From Poecilobothrus nobilitatus (taxonomy: Eukaryota; Arthropoda; Insecta; Diptera; Dolichopodidae): a DNA stretch of 64,000 nt. This document shows positions 36,572-49,448 of this stretch, piece by piece (the first letter of the stretch is position 1; each line of letters starts with the position of its first letter). Location of the stretch: NCBI GenBank assembly GCA_947095535.1, contig OX352772.1, positions 32,879,445-32,943,444 of the forward strand, in the 5' to 3' direction. A program made the translations under genes and the position numbers. A model generated the notes under the pieces. That model saw nothing but the letters and a program-made list of their open reading frames with translations, was not told the DNA's origin and did no database searches.

Positions 36572-38515
36572 GTTTCCATAGGGAAGTTTATAACCACCAC
36601 TAAACTGCTTATAGTTAAAGTTAGTGTCATTATAAATATATTAAAAATGCAAATCACTTTCAATAATCTTTGAAGAAACTGTCACGTCAAAGAAAAAGTT
36701 GACGATGTCTTTGACAAAAATTGTACCAGTGTTGTGTTTTTGAAAGCAGGTTCTTTTATCACTTGTCAGAAACTCATTTAAGTAATATTCTAGGAATCGG
36801 TCTATTTCGAAAAAGAATGTTTCAGAAATCATATTGGGTATCAGTATCAGTTACTGGAGTAAGGTTAGACCAAAAAGTCAAAAGAAGAATATTCTAAACT
36901 TTTTTTTTCCTCTGTTTTTTTTTTTACCGTTACAGAAAAGTTAGCCAATAGACAATAAACAATTTGTACTGTAAAGTAAAATAAACTTCCGCCTGCGGTA
37001 TTTTTTTTTTTTTTGTTGTTATAGAAAATTAGTAACAATTGTACAAATATATTATAACTTTAACGTCTTATTTATTAGTTAACTTGTAGTTATATTATGT
37101 TAATTTATTTAAAGGTGTTACTAAACATGATATTTTAATGTATGTATATATGATGGCAATATCATTAAAAAACGCAACGTAAAATATAAAATGTAACGAG
37201 ATTAAATCGATCGATTTTGAAAAAAAAACTGTAAAAGTGAGGGAGTTTTTTTTTTCAGATCAAATTACTTTCTTTGGTATATGTGTACATATGTATGTAC
37301 TTTTAAATATAATTGGATTTAATTTTAATTGGAAATATTCCTTATATACTAAATGAAAAAAGAATAAATGAAATGAAAATTAGAATTCGATTTGTTAAGG
37401 AAATGAATTATGTAATTAATTTGTTTTATTAACAAATTCTTGAAGTTTTTTGTTTTGTATTTTCCTATTAGATTAGATTGACAAATCCTGTTTTATCATG
37501 TTTTTTTTTTTAAGGAAATTTAATATAATTTTAATACCTAATGTATACGATAATCTTTTACATATATATATGTGTATATAGGTTAGTATGTAATCACTTT
37601 GGATATAGGAAGGAGGTGTTCTTAATAGCAATGAGTATTTTTATTACTTTTCTTAATGTCTGGTATTAATGTTTTTATTCAATCGTAATTGATTTAAGCA
37701 AAAAACAAAAAAAATACTTGTTAGCTATTAAAAATAAACAGTACATAAATATTTATACATAAAAATAACCATTTTTATCTATAAAATTCATTTTCGTCGA
37801 CTTTTTTTTAAAAAAAAAAAAAAGGTGTTAAATAGCTATATAAGTTGAAATTCTTTTGCTAATAAAACTTTTGTTTAAGTTTTAATTTATAGTGAACATG
37901 GGATTGCAACAATCTTATTTTATAATTAGATCAATTATATAATTTAATTATAATTAATTGTATATAAATGAACACAAATTCAATTAGAAACAGGTAGCGT
38001 AAGATGGAAATAATTTTTTAAATAGTATCTATAGTTAATTTAAATTAATAAAGAAGTATAATCTTCATGACATATATTTAAAAACTGCGGAACTTTACTT
38101 TGAGCAAATAATGTGCACCTATATAGGTTTCCTGCAAGATATGTACACCTATAGGATCCTATTGCTTCATTGAAAATGAACTGCCAGTAATAAACTCTCT
38201 ACAGATTTTCAATTTCCTAAAGGCAGCTGGGCTGACAAAAGTATTATAAATACAAGCAAAATCCACAATCCGTAGTAATAGGGGGCGCAGAATACATCTA
38301 CACAAAAGGTCACAGAGTTACTTCCACCTTAAATAATAATGTTTTGTAATTTAATTTGCTAAAATAATTTTTTTTTTAAATTTAATGAATTAAAAGTTTA
38401 TAAAATTAATGAATTAAAAGTTGAATTAAAAATTTAATCCAAGCCCAAGTAAAGGAAATATGATTGCCTATAGAAATTTAATTACTTAGTTGTTAGATTA
38501 AATAGGAGCTTTTAA
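36572..38515. other. AT-rich DNA, no confident feature
   Basis: The patch 38100-38330 is less AT-rich. It contains two near repeats of GTGCACCTATATAGG / GTACACCTATAGGA and a GGGGGCGCAG motif, and may be a transposon remnant. No coding frame is supported. Confidence 0.4.
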
Positions 38516-38660
38516 GGGCCTCGGTAGTCTAGTAGGTAAGAGCGTATAAAATACGCTGTAAACACCCTTTATGACATTTATAGCCACGCCTGAACAGGAA
38601 AGGCTGTGTAATTTCCTGTCCACATTTATGTGGCAGAGAAATGCATTAAAAAAAAATAAA
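38516..38660 (+). mobile_element. tRNA-derived SINE with internal deletion
   Basis: The head GGGCCTCGGTAGTCTAGTAG (A box), GTAAGAGCGTATAAAATACG and CTGTAAACACCC is joined directly to TTATGACATTTATAGCCACG, so the B-box region is missing. The tail GGAAAGGCTGTGTAATTTCC, GTCCACATTTATGTGGCAG and poly(A) are well kept. Without the B box it should not be transcribed by pol III. Confidence 0.85.
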
Positions 38661-38902
38661 AGAAAAAAATTTTCTTTATGAAAAATTCAACTAAAAAATC
38701 TATTTTTTGAAATCCGACAACGTACTTTTTTTGCTTTTTTGTAGTAAAAATAAGAAGATTTGAAAAATAGAAAAATTAAAATATTTAAATCGAAATTAGA
38801 TGGGTTGAAATAATTACAAATTATTACAAAAAACTTTAGCTCTTGCCTAATAGAAGAATAGCAACTTCCTAACAGCAAATTTTCAGAAGCATATTTTTTT
38901 TT

Positions 38903-39299
38903 TACTATCTATATATAATACATATAGATATCTAAGTACTAAATTTTGAAAAATTAAAATTATTAAAGCAAAAAGAAATCTTTCAATTACGCTCAAAGCA
39001 TAATAATTAAATATTTACAAAAAAAAATGTTCTAAACTCCTGAATTTTGAAATAAAACAGAAATGACTATAGGATACAGAACAGAAATGACTATAGGACG
39101 AGGTAGAGTTATTCAAGTATTCCCGATGTATCCTCATAATTTTTAAAATCTAGTCCCTAAACGAAGACAAAAAAACTGTTTATTGGATAAATTTTTATAC
39201 TTATTTTATACATCGCAGATATATAATGAAATACAAATGTAAACAAAAAAATTACTATGGCTATTACATTTCATCTACTCATTAACATAGTAATAAATT
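38903..39299 (+). repeat. tandem duplication, copy 1 (397 bp)
   Basis: It begins TACTATCTATATATAATACA and ends CATTAACATAGTAATAAATT. It is almost identical to the adjacent copy, differing by a few substitutions and small indels. Each copy holds its own short internal repeat (AGAAATGACTATAGGA twice). No coding content. Confidence 0.95.
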
Positions 39300-39700
39300 T
39301 ACTATCTATATATAATACATATAGATATCTAAGTACTAAATTTTGAAAAATTAAAATTATTAAAGCAAAAGGAAATCTTTCAATTACGCTCAAAGCATAA
39401 TAATTAAATATTTACAAAAAAAAAAATGTTCTAAACTCCTGAATTTTGAAATAAAACAGAAATGACTATAGGATACAGAATAGAAATGACTATAGGACGA
39501 GGTAGAGTTATTCAAGTATTCCCGATGTATCCTCATAATTTTTAAAATCTAGTCCCTAAACGAAGACAAAAAAACTGTTTATTGGATAAATTTTTATACT
39601 TATTTTATACATCGCAGATATATAATGAAATACAAATGTAAACAAAAAAATTACTATGGCTATTACATTTCATCTATACTCATTAACATAGTAATAAATT
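39300..39700 (+). repeat. tandem duplication, copy 2 (401 bp)
   Basis: It repeats 38903-39299 with three extra A in an A-run, a TA insertion (CATCTATACTC for CATCTACTC), and substitutions such as AAAAGG for AAAAAG and CAGAATAG for CAGAACAG. The low divergence implies a recent duplication. Confidence 0.95.
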
Positions 39701-40132
39701 GTACATAACTATATCCAAAATTTTAATATAACTTTGTTATTATTAATAAAAACATATAAAATTAATGAACTAATTAAATTTATTTTCATTTTACATTTAA
39801 ATATATGTATTTTATTTAATTTTTATGAGTTGTAAAAATAATAATTTTAACTTATAGATACATATATATATTAAAATTTTAAAGAGCCTATTTTGAACTA
39901 ACGATAAATTCAAAAACCCCATTTAAAATTTAAAAAAAATTGTAATACTTTATAATACTTTTTATTATATACATATACTCTATAATTATTTCATTATTTC
40001 CAATTAATCAATATAACAAAAAAAATTACAAATTATTTTATTAGTTGTCATTAAAATTATGATTTTTTATTTATTTTAATTTTTATGAGCCATTTAAAAA
40101 GTCATCTTATTACAACAAAACAAATACAGTAT
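39701..40132. other. AT-rich DNA, no feature seen
   Basis: Only A/T-rich sequence is seen, up to the target duplication of the next element. Confidence 0.5.
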
Positions 40133-41209
40133 ATAATTTTGGGAACACCCCAGTTGGCCTAAATTCATTTCTTAAAAAGACATTTAGCATAAACCCAGTT
40201 GGCATAAAAAGACTGTTAGCATAAAACCAGTTAGCATAAAACCAGTTAGCATAAAATGACTTTTTGCTAAATTCCATTTGTACTAATTGGACACTTCGCA
40301 TAAAATTTTGTTGGCAAATGGGACATTTGGTATAAATCTTTTTAGCAAATGGGACATAATTGGAAGTATGCACTTAATTATTTTATTTTTGATGTTTATT
40401 TTTATAATTAAAAAAATAAAACTGGTTTTAGGAAATAATTTTATTTCTAACTGAAAATTTTTGAATTAAAATATTTGAATAAAAATAAAAGAACAGGGTG
40501 CCGGTATTTTTATCAAAAAACCAAATGTCGAAAAAAAAACTGTTAGAAAATAAATTTTTTGATATTTTTTTAAAAGTATAGTAGAAATATTTTAGAACTA
40601 GTTGGATTCATAATCAGGATTGCCCCTTTTTCCATAATACATATATTTAAATTTATGTATGTGTGAGATTCTGAATTAGGAGGGGTTTTAGAGTTGGATT
40701 CAAAATGAGAGTTATACACCTTTTACAGAATATTTATATAATTGTATATGGAAGATTTTGAATTGGGAGGGATTTTAGAGTTGGTTACGAAATCAGGCTA
40801 TTTTCTCTTTTTTTCAAAATTTTTTTCCATTCAACTTTCCATTTAAATACAGAAACATAACCATCATTATCATCATAACCATCATTATTATCAATGATCA
40901 TCATCATCTTCATCATCATCATCATCTTCATCATCATCATTATCATCATGATCAACACTACCAACCTTATTACGTAACCAACACCTAAAATATCATCTAC
41001 AAAAAATTTATGCCAAATCTCCCATTTGCTAAAAAGATTTATGCCAAATGTACCATTTGCCAACAAAATTTTATGCGAGGTGTTCAATTAGTACAAACGG
41101 AATTTTGCTAAATGTTTTTATGCTAAAACTCTTTTTATGCCAACTGGGTTTATGTCAAATGTCTTTCTGAGAAGTGGATTTATGCTAACTGTCATAGACC
41201 CATAATTTT
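40133..41209. mobile_element. foldback element III with perfect 8-bp target duplication
   Basis: The element proper is 40141-41201. Its arms of about 230 bp (40141-40370, 40985-41201) are inverted copies of each other. They include repeats of TTAGCATAAAACCAG and a longer block with TTGTACTAATTGGACAC, GCATAAAATTTTGTTGGC and TCTTTTTAGCAAATGGGA. The flanks ATAATTTT at 40133-40140 and 41202-41209 are identical. The right end, read inward, is GGGTCTATGACAG, like element II. The loop carries three shared core units (40600-40800) and a CAT/CTT microsatellite (40861-40957). Open frames across the arms are artefacts of the repeat. Confidence 0.9.
40861..40957 (+). repeat. imperfect ATC microsatellite
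   Basis: Runs of CATCATCAT interrupted by TTC and ATT units lie in the loop of foldback element III. Confidence 0.85.
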
Positions 41210-42479
41210 AAAGTACAATAATTAATTGTCAATTCATATTGAATTTTAAAAATTTTCAAAAAAAATAATTTCAAAGTTTTTTTATTTAATTTTAATTATA
41301 AATCATTAAAATTATACCACCGGATTCATATTAAATTATTTTCAAATAAATCAATTAAAAATATTTAGTTTTTTTTCATAACTATTTATTTAGTTGAAAT
41401 ACAAAAAAAAGGTGTTAAAAACTATTAAATAACTATCACAGTCATAAAATCAAAAATAAAAAAAAAAAAAAAAAAAAAGAAATTGGTTAAATTCAGGTCG
41501 GTTTTTATTATGAAAATTTAAACAAAAAATTTTTTTTTTAAATATAAATTAATTTATTTTTATTTAGATGAAAGATACAAAGAAAAATTTAATATTATTT
41601 ATGCATCACAAAGGTGTCATTAAGAAACAAAAAATAAAAATTATAAAAATAAAAAAACGGAAATGAAAATAAAATATAAATAATAAAAATACAATACTTA
41701 CAACAGAAGAAATTAATACTTTTGACAGGAGAAAGTTGTCCCTTTTTTTTGCTTCTTCTTCTTTTGGTTTACAAAAAGTAACCAACCCAACGTGTACGTT
41801 ATAGAAACCAATAATTAAAACACATCTTCTTAAAAAAAAAACAAAAAAAAAAAATTCAACTTCCCGACTTACGATAAAAAAAAATAAAACAAAAACAACA
41901 ACAAAAAAACACAATAAAAAGATATAAAACAAATTTTATAATAAAAATTAAATATTGATATTTTTTTGTACATATATAAACAAAAAAAGAAAATGGCATT
42001 CAATCGATCGATCCCTAAAAACCTATAAGATAAAAACCATTAACATAAATATTATATTATACAAAACATAAATTTTTACTTAAATCAAAATGAAAAGTAA
42101 AATATAAAAAAAAAATTAAAAACATTTATATTATAAAATGCATATAAATGTTTTCTTTCTTTTATTAATTTTTTTTTTGTTTGTTGTCTTCAAGATTAAA
42201 TTTAAAATTCTTCATCTTTTCCACTAACACAAATCCAAGTTTTATCATCTCAAATATAAGATATGCATACATGTATGTGTAAAAGTAATTTTTGTTATTG
42301 AAGAACTGTCTATACTGTATACGTTGGGAAAAACAAATTTTTAGACTGTTATACTTAAAGGTTATGTTATTAGAATATTTAATGTTTCATATAGTTGTTA
42401 TTAGGTTGAATTGTGGTTTTACACTTACACTTACTTTATCAATGTCTGACGCTGGATCTTCTTCTTCTTCCTTGCATTT
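41210..42479. other. AT-rich DNA, no gene seen
   Basis: Long A runs (41457-41478) and AAT/AAAC low complexity. The minus-strand frame 41606-41932 is Phe/Val-rich, derived from A-rich plus-strand sequence, and is not supported. Confidence 0.5.
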
Positions 42480-42850
42480 GTCCTAATCACTTGGGGTCTG
42501 CTTTACGTGTCCTGAGGCCCCAAGTTTTCCTATGTTAGGCTGACTCGTTGTTAAGATGCTTTTCTTTCAGGTCTTTTTGTACTCTACTAAGCCATGTGTT
42601 CTGCTAGATTTTCTTTTGGGTGACTTGAGTTTGAAAACTTTTTTGACTGGGTGGTTTTCTGCTCTTCTTATTACGTGTCCATACCAGCGTAGTTTTGACT
42701 CAGTAATTTTATCTCTAATCGGTGCTATTTTCATAGTACCACGAACGTAATCATTTTTTACGTGGTCTCAGAGTGTTACCCTACTAGCCCATATTAACAT
42801 TCGTATTTCAGTAGTACTCATTTTATTTTCATGCACGTTTTTTGCAGCCC
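42480..42850 (-). pseudogene. LINE relic, C-terminal end of a second reverse-transcriptase type
   Basis: The minus strand encodes, with one stop, VKNDYVRGTMKIAPIRDKI, SKLRWYGHVIRRAENHPVKK, V and further KSPKRKSS..HGLVEYKK. This is the familiar C-terminal region of many arthropod non-LTR retrotransposons (DRVRN.YVRG..GVAPI..K....RLRWYGHV.RR). It differs from the 7330 and 10715 family, whose version is RRWKWIVHTLRK. The RT catalytic part is absent, so it is 5'-truncated. The clade cannot be set from this piece. Confidence 0.75.
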
Positions 42851-44154
42851 GATAAATACATAATAATAATGTAGTTGAAAACTCGTTTTGTCTTCAATTT
42901 TAAGTTAAAAGTAAAGAAAAATACAATTTGTTGTTTCTGAATTATCTACAATAGGACGTAGCGGACGTAACTTTACACTGTTATCCATTTACAATAAAAG
43001 TAGGAAGAGTTCGATCCAAGACGCTTAATTTATTGACTATAATCACCTATAGTAATTTTCGCATATAAGCACAAAAAAATATCAAAATAATGAAATATTT
43101 AATAATATTTCGGACAATTGATAATAGATCGCGGGGATAAAGCATTTGGAAACAAAATAATTATTTCGCCCTTAAAAGTTTAATTTCCAAATACATCAAA
43201 TAAAATAAATAAAATCAAGTTAACTGTTAATTATACAATAGGACGATCCAATATCAATATAAATACCTGAAATTGGGTTATTGACTCCTATCAGGTTTCA
43301 TTGACTTTTTAATATCACGTGTACCACCGGAAAAAAAACTCCCTTTGTAAAAACACTGGAAAAAAAATTTACTAAAATATTTTAAACTCTCTTTTTCTGT
43401 TTTTATTGTTTATAAATGTTGGTTTTTTTTTTTGTCATTATTTCTGATCTCAATAATTTAAATTTTATGCAATATATCGGCCTTCAACGGAAATTACAAG
43501 ATGCACAAAAAAAATTTCACACACATAAAAACAACTTCCAATATGAGAAATTTTTAACATAACCTCAAAATTAACAAAAAAAAAAATTAAAATAAAGAAA
43601 GAAGCAAAAAATATTTTGAAAGAAATGGACATAATATGCAAATGATATATATGTAAATGTGAATTAATTGTTTTTATTAGCTGTTATTTTTTTTGTCTAT
43701 CAACGGTAATTTGTTCATCTTGAAAAAAATGATGAATTAGAAAAAAATGGGCAAAAACTTTCCTGAACTTAACTTTTCATTATTATCTTGTCATTTATTA
43801 AAGATTGACATTAAATCATCAAAAAAGTAAACAAAAAAAAAAAAACGCTGCTTTATACAATTTGTTGTATCATTGTCTAGCAACAATGTTGCAATACATA
43901 ATAAAAAAAAAAGAAAATGTTTTTCTTCAAATTGTATGGAAAATTTTAGATAAAAATGAAAATTATAATATCTAAATTGGCTAGAACTAAAAATTATACA
44001 TGCATTTAAAATATATTTAAAATTGAAAGACCCTGCTTTTAACATTTTTAGAGATATTTTAACATTAAAGATAGTACCTTTATACAATATCTCTTTAAGT
44101 TTAATTCTTTATATTAATTTGCATCAGTTTTATTTCTGTTTGCAAATATTTTTA
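42851..44154. other. AT-rich DNA, no feature seen
   Basis: Moderate complexity until 43300, then A/T runs. The minus frame 43791-44087 (98 codons) is Phe/Leu-rich and unsupported. Confidence 0.45.
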
Positions 44155-44560
44155 TCTAGCAGAGTTACCCAGCGTTGCCCAGAAAATTTGAAAGTTTTTA
44201 GAAATTTTTTTTGTTTGTAATTTCGAAAAGTAAAATATTAATTGTAGTATATTATGTAATAGTGTGAGATTCTATCCCAATAAAATCACCTTCCGTTTGT
44301 AAAACTTTAATACTTTTTTATTATTTAACAAATTTATCACAAAATACAAAAAAAAAAAAAAAAATACTAAATTAAATAAATTTTAGAAAAAAAAATAAAT
44401 TATGTAACAAAGTAAAATGATTTCAAAAAGTAAGAATAAATTTCTATTAAAAAAATGTTCACCTACATATTAAAGAATACCATTGCAGAGTTACCAAACA
44501 TTGCGAATAAGCATTATTAATACGTATGCTCTCAAATTTGGTAAACTACAATTTAACATG
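44155..44560. repeat. two related fragments of a dispersed repeat (weak)
   Basis: GCAGAGTTACCCAGCGTTGC at 44159 and GCAGAGTTACCAAACATTGC at 44485 are diverged copies of one motif. It resembles the 'GTTACCCGGCGTTGCCCGG' type seen in many insect repeats. The unit length cannot be fixed. Confidence 0.35.
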
Positions 44561-46753
44561 TGTGTTCATACAACCTGCATCTATATCATACATTTATTGG
44601 TATTATATACACATACATATAAGAATTTATAGCAATTTATAAGAAACTATATGGTTTTCCTTTTATTTGTTTTAATTTCTTGATTTCGAAAATCGACCAA
44701 AGTGTTTAGATAGGATAATAAAAAGACGAACAATCTTTATTTGAACAACGTGCCGAAACGAGTTAACGAAACTGAACAAAAATTTGTTTTTTGGTTTTTT
44801 TTCTATATGAATTGAGCGTGCAGCGAAATTTGTAAATAAGTTGGAATCAAATTAATGAAGAGCATTCCTTTAGCAAAGTAGAATGTTTCTGCATTGTTTA
44901 AAGTCAATATGTCAAACAGAACGGATTCAAAATACTACTTAAATGAGTTGTTCTTAAGTTATAAGCAAACAAGCACACAGACAAATTTTCTGCTTTATAT
45001 ATTAGTTTTTAAGATATCTATACTGACTGATAGAAAACATAGCAATACTCAACCTTTCACTTTTTCTTGATCCATTGTAGATATAATACAAGCATTATTA
45101 AGAAACAACCTCTTACTAATACAAAAAAAAAGTACATGTGAATTGAGAAAAATTAGATTGAAGATATCCACACCAAGAACACATTTTTTGCTAAAATGCT
45201 GCAATACAATTTTTTCTTTATACGACTACATTATTTTATTCTAATTTATGCATTGTATATTTAATATATATGTAGGTATTCATTTTTAAAAATATGTCAT
45301 CACATTGTATACAGCTATTAAAATTATTTTTTTACTAGATAAATATATGTAAGTATGTTGAAAAATAACTAGCAATCATTCAGTTTAAATTCTATAAATT
45401 TAATAGTTCAAGAATATTAAATTTAATGTTTACATTGTTACAATTATAATTCAAAGTACAGAAAAACCCGTTTTAGTAATTCTTCAAAATTCCCGTTTAC
45501 TTCGCTTATAAAATTAATTCTTTCAAGTGCTTGTTTTATTGGGCACTTTGTAAAATCTCATTCGATAAAACAGCATCTACAGTCTTACCAAGTTTTGCAC
45601 CTTACCTTAATTTTTTATTTTGAAATGTTCGAATATATTGTTTTATATGTAATTGTACGGTATAACTATTTGTTATAATATATAACCTTAATTTATTCTT
45701 CATATCTTAAATAGTTAATTCCATTCCAGTCATTATCCTTATATAAAGTCATTGTTTGTTTGTTATTAAAATCGTTACAGTTATGTATGTCAAATATGCC
45801 ACCACAAAATTATCAACGAAACCTTTCAAATCTCCAAAAATTCGTTATTATTTTCACCACTAGAATACATTTAAACCTCAAATACATAAAAAATCTATAT
45901 TTGAATAAGTACTGCATTAATTTTTGGCATTTAGGTGACATAACTGCGTTATACGATAATACTTAAGTGAAGATCACTTATACGGGTTTTACTGTATCTT
46001 TATGTTTTCAGAAAATGTTGATTAACTTTAACAACTAACTGTTGTTCTTCATAAGATTAACATTGAAATAAAATGCATTTTGTCAATTCTTCCAAATTTA
46101 TTATTTTACATATATGTATATAAAAACATTTTTAGATTTCCTAATAACGGTATAATAAAATTTGGAGGATTTAAAAATAACTCATTACATTTTATTAAAA
46201 TTTTTTTTTTTAAACAAAAATAAACAATATGCTAAAATCTGATGGAAGATGGTGGTGGAAATTTTGCAATTGAAATAAAGTAATTGAAGTCCTAAAAATA
46301 ATCTCAAATACATATTACCAACCTATTAAATATTTTCTCAAAATAACATAATGTTAATAATACTCGAATTAAAATAAAGATGATTTTATCGGCAGTTGCA
46401 AAATGTTTTTCAATTAACAATAAAAATAATGAACTACTGTAATGATCGCCATCGGCGTTGAAGTCATAAAAAATTAATATGCCATCATGTTATTGTATGT
46501 AACTACTTTTAAACCGGTGAGACTATAATATGTGATGATATCTTGTGGTGATATCTTAAAAAAAAACCCTAAGATCTTCCTTCATTCAAATGATATATCA
46601 AACTCCGTTATGTGATTATAAATTTAAATAATAATGAGATATGACGGTACCTTTTACATTATTTATTTTTATAAATACGAAATGCTTTAAATAAAAATAT
46701 CGAATTGCGTAAAACTTTACTGCAAATATTTTTAATATTTTGTAAAGCACTAT
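44561..46753. other. AT-rich DNA, no confident feature
   Basis: Short plus frame 45760-45966 (68 codons) has no recognisable domain. No repeat copies recognised. Confidence 0.45.
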
Positions 46754-47655
46754 AGGGTCCATTAGGGTTTAGGTACCGCCATCCACAACTATTTTAAATG
46801 CTTTGTTGTTGAAATACATACTTATGTAAGAGAATAATTAGCATGGATTTTATAGTTGATTATAAAACAGGGGTATTTATGCAAAAGTCATTCAACCTAT
46901 AATCTGGAATATTTTTCTATGTTCAACGTAAAGTAAAATTTTAAGAACTACATTTTTAAACAAAATTAAATTTATATCGGCATATTCCTCTGCAGAGTTC
47001 AATTAACCTAGCAAATATATCAATTTATATTGAAAAACAAATATGTTTATCTTGATATAAAGGATCCAATTAAACCGAGTATAGAGCAATTGATCTAAAC
47101 TCACATTGCAAACATCACATTCCAAAAAATCACTTAGCAAAAAAACTTGTTTTGCAAAAATGCATATGTCGAAAAGGCTATACATGTCAAATTTTTATTT
47201 TGTAAAACATCCGTTTGACAAATTTTCAAATAACATCAAATAACATAAATATATACGTATATGATGGAGGACATTAAATATACATATTGTAAATGCTTGT
47301 AAACTCTGATTTTGTAACCAACTCTAAATTCTCTCCTAATTAAGAATCTCGCATATATACATTTATACATATTCTGTAAAAAAGGAAACCCTGATTTTGA
47401 AACTAACTAAAATCTCTTCTAATAATTTTTGTAACCCCCATCACTGAACAAATTATTGAAACCCTAACTGTGAATTTTTTCCTAATTATTTTGTACATAC
47501 ATATTTTAACAACAAAGCATTTAAAATAGTTTAGGCTAACGCCCCCAAACCTCTACTAAACAATTTATTAAAATACTGATTTTCTAACCAAATATGAAAT
47601 CCCTCCTAATTCAAAATCACGTATATACATATGTATATATACACATTATTGCGAA
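46754..47655. mobile_element. foldback element IV (degraded)
   Basis: The left arm AACTATTTTAAATGCTTTG then TTGTTGAAAT (46786-46816) has its complement at about 47505-47535 (TTTTAACAACAAAGCATTTA, AAATAGTTTA). The left end GGGTCCATTAGGG resembles the GGGTCTATGACA ends of elements II and III. Between and just beyond the right arm (47290-47650) lie about four reversed copies of the shared core (CTGATTTTGTAACCAACTC, CCTAATTAAGAATCTCGCA). The ends are not precisely set. Confidence 0.6.
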
Positions 47656-49448
47656 CTTAGAAGATAGATATTTTTCATCTGAGTTTTGTTAAGTGTTACG
47701 CCTTCAATTAAAGCAATTTCGTCTAGGTTTTTGCTCTTTAATTATTTGCTCTTTTTTTTTTTTTTTTTTTTTATTCCAACTTTCAATTAATAAAAAATTT
47801 TCAGATTCACTTTCAATACAAAAAAAAAAAAAAACAAAATACTGTACACCTAATGATCTCCCAATAGTATTTATTGATAGAGAAAATTAATTTACATTTT
47901 CTCACTTTACAAACTTTGAATAATTTCAATATGTCCAGCAAATGTTATAAATCCACAAATCAAATTAAGGAAGTTATTATTCACACTAACTATATATAAA
48001 CATACATACTTTTGTTTATGATTTTTAAAAGCAAAATAAAAAGCATTTTAGCGCAAAAAGTTATCATCATCTGATATATTTGCAGTTTATCAAATTATCA
48101 GTTAAAAAATCCATTTTTTTTTTTTTTTGTTTTTCTTTTTCCAATCAAATCAATTAAATCTCCTTTTGGGAATGACAAAAAAGGCAATCATTTCAATAAC
48201 TGCCCTCAATGAACTTCAATCACTAAATTTAAATCTATAATACTTATTTTTTTTTTTAAATTTATTTTCTTGTAATTTTTTATTTTGTGTCTGCGATTTA
48301 TTGCATGATATAAAAACGACGAAAAAACAAAAAAATTACACTGTTATACAATTTTTTTGTTTATTTTTTCATTTCTTTTTTTTTTTTCTTATTGCATGAA
48401 AATTATGAAAAATCAAGGAAAAACTTTTGATTACAAATTTAGTATTCCTTTAGGTTTTAGGCTGGTAAAAAAAAAAAAAATAAGTAAAAAATTGCAACAA
48501 AAAATTGAAATGAGAAATTAAACTTTTCCTAGGTGGTCCGATTTTCACTTTCTCTTCTTGAAAATCAAAGTATTTTTTTTTTTTTTGTTTTATTTGAAGC
48601 CCACATTTTTCATTTTTTTTTTGTTTTTTGTTTTAATGTGAACTTAAGAAGTGCAAATCTACAGTGAAAAAAAAAAAAAAATATGTAAAGTGAATGGTTA
48701 AGGTGCGAACTTAATGATAGTATTTAATTTTTTTTAACGAGTTTCGATTTAAATTTTTTTTTTTTTTTTTGTATACGCATTGTAAATGCAACATTATTTT
48801 GCCTTTGCCACTATTTTTTTGTTTTTATATTTGTAATGTGGGATTTGGTTTTTTTTTTTATTATTTTTTGGGCTGTTGTTTATTTATATTTTTCCTAGAT
48901 TGTTTTTTTTTTTTTGTACAATATCATAAAGTTTAAATTTTAATTGTGACAATTTGTAAAAAAAAAAAAAAAAATATAAAAATCCGCTGTAAAGTTAAAA
49001 AATAAATCATAATTAGAGTGCAGTTAAAAGAAATTTTTGGTATATATTCAAATTTGATTACATATTAAATGTATAAAAAATGAAATTTTATATTTTTAAC
49101 GATTTAAATTTAGTAATTGGTTAAATAATAGAGTTTTATGATTTAATAATGTCACCTATAAAATATTTTTATTATACGACTAATTGAAAATAAACTGTAT
49201 AGGATTTAAGTTAATAGCTATGTGCATATATAGGTAAAATGTTAATAAGTAATCAGAAAATGATGTTATGTTGAATTTTGTGTTAAAATAGTTGAAAGCT
49301 TTTAATATTAAGTTTGTTACCAAAACAGACTGATTTTATATGTAGATATATATATATATATATATATAAGATTATATCTAGAAAAATGCTAAATTGATTC
49401 TATCATCTTCAAAGATATAATCCTTAATCTAACTATAATTACTGAATT
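47656..49448. other. homopolymer-dense intron-like DNA
   Basis: This stretch, like 50500-51990, has T runs of 10 or more every few dozen bases (for example 47752-47772 and 48755-48769). No gene, RNA or element is supported. A (TA)n tract lies near 49347-49368. Confidence 0.5.

Noticed and set aside
40110..40373. Minus-strand frame with repeated YANWF peptides, looking like a repeat protein
   Set aside because: The repeats are the TTAGCATAAAACCAG units of the foldback arm. The other arm does not keep a frame.
40861..40957. CAT-rich tract considered as a CRISPR or satellite array
   Set aside because: It is a simple trinucleotide microsatellite without spacer/repeat structure.
41606..41932. 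Minus-strand 108-codon frame, looking like a membrane protein
   Set aside because: It is Phe/Val-rich because the plus strand is A-rich. There is no start context, domain or splice structure.
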